From positions 19,199 to 83,198 of the forward strand of contig RDZY01000029.1 in assembly GCA_004294135.1 (NCBI GenBank): a stretch of 64,000 nt of DNA, given 5' to 3'. The notes under the pieces are model-generated. The model saw only the letters and a program-made list of their open reading frames with translations. It made no database searches and was not told where the DNA came from. How positions within the stretch are numbered: position 1 is the stretch's first letter; every line of letters begins with the position of its first letter. Position numbers and translations under genes: made by a program. Below are positions 63,852 through 64,000 of this stretch, one piece after another. This DNA is from Sphingobacteriia bacterium (GTDB lineage Bacteria; Bacteroidota; Bacteroidia; Chitinophagales; Chitinophagaceae).

Positions 63852-64000
63852 CCGAAGCACAATTGACGCACGTTCTGTGCACTTTACTTTATAAATCAGC
63901 TAGTGACTCGTCCTGATAAAACCTTACATTTTAAAAAATTAATCCTGGTATTACTTTACAGTGGTATTTCTTAGTCCTGGATTTTGTTTACAATTAAAGA

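Overview
The window is chromosomal DNA from a member of the Bacteroidota, most like the Chitinophagaceae. Evidence for this: a type IX secretion (T9SS) component (PorZ) and T9SS C-terminal sorting domains, lipoproteins with Bacteroidota-style lipoboxes, a short NuoG in a nuoA-N operon, a GH3/beta-lactamase fusion, DUF5606 and DUF4836 proteins, tandem ExbD proteins, and TAnnTTTG-type promoter motifs. No rRNA, tRNA, CRISPR array or complete insertion sequence was seen.

Layout. 1-6.9 kb (minus strand): the 5' part of porZ, a two-component system with a membrane partner and a lipoprotein, then an ABC transporter operon (permease, ATPase, DUF4836 lipoprotein). 7.0-8.8 kb: a type II restriction-modification pair beside the 3' end of a large T9SS cargo gene. 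8.9-13.4 kb: that cargo gene and two small DUF6252-like genes, disturbed by a perfect 99-bp direct repeat and a frameshift. 13.5-18.9 kb: GH3/serine-hydrolase fusion, DUF5606 protein, DsbA-like oxidoreductase, DegT aminotransferase. 19-24.3 kb: an array of paralogous small outer-membrane barrels and broken T9SS cargo genes. Two different leader segments are joined there to two different barrel bodies in all four combinations. 24.3-25.1 kb: a HigBA-type toxin-antitoxin pair with a long palindrome. 25.3-32.4 kb: SDR oxidoreductase, small secreted protein, a PhyH dioxygenase/TIM-barrel/GH106 group, NHL-repeat lipoprotein. 33.2-35.3 kb: another barrel plus frameshifted T9SS cargo gene. 35.5-40.0 kb: hisS, a small membrane protein, a PstS-like lipoprotein and a TPR protein.

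40.1-54.3 kb: a complete respiratory complex I operon (nuoA-N). It is interrupted between nuoE and nuoF by two AT-rich orphan genes of unknown function. 54.4-59.0 kb: MacB-like permease, an outer-membrane-associated CarboxypepD_reg-like protein, and a large secreted zinc metalloprotease. 59.3-62.3 kb: exbB-exbD-exbD-tonB, the energy-transducing module for outer-membrane uptake. 62.5-63.9 kb: mnmE.

The housekeeping genes (hisS, nuo, exb/tonB, mnmE) are intact. Frameshifts and truncations are concentrated in surface or secreted accessory genes, which suggests real turnover and recombination of the cell-surface repertoire rather than random sequence error. The least explained items are the shuffled barrel array, the 99-bp repeat that separates a signal peptide from its cargo, and the two orphans inside the complex I operon.
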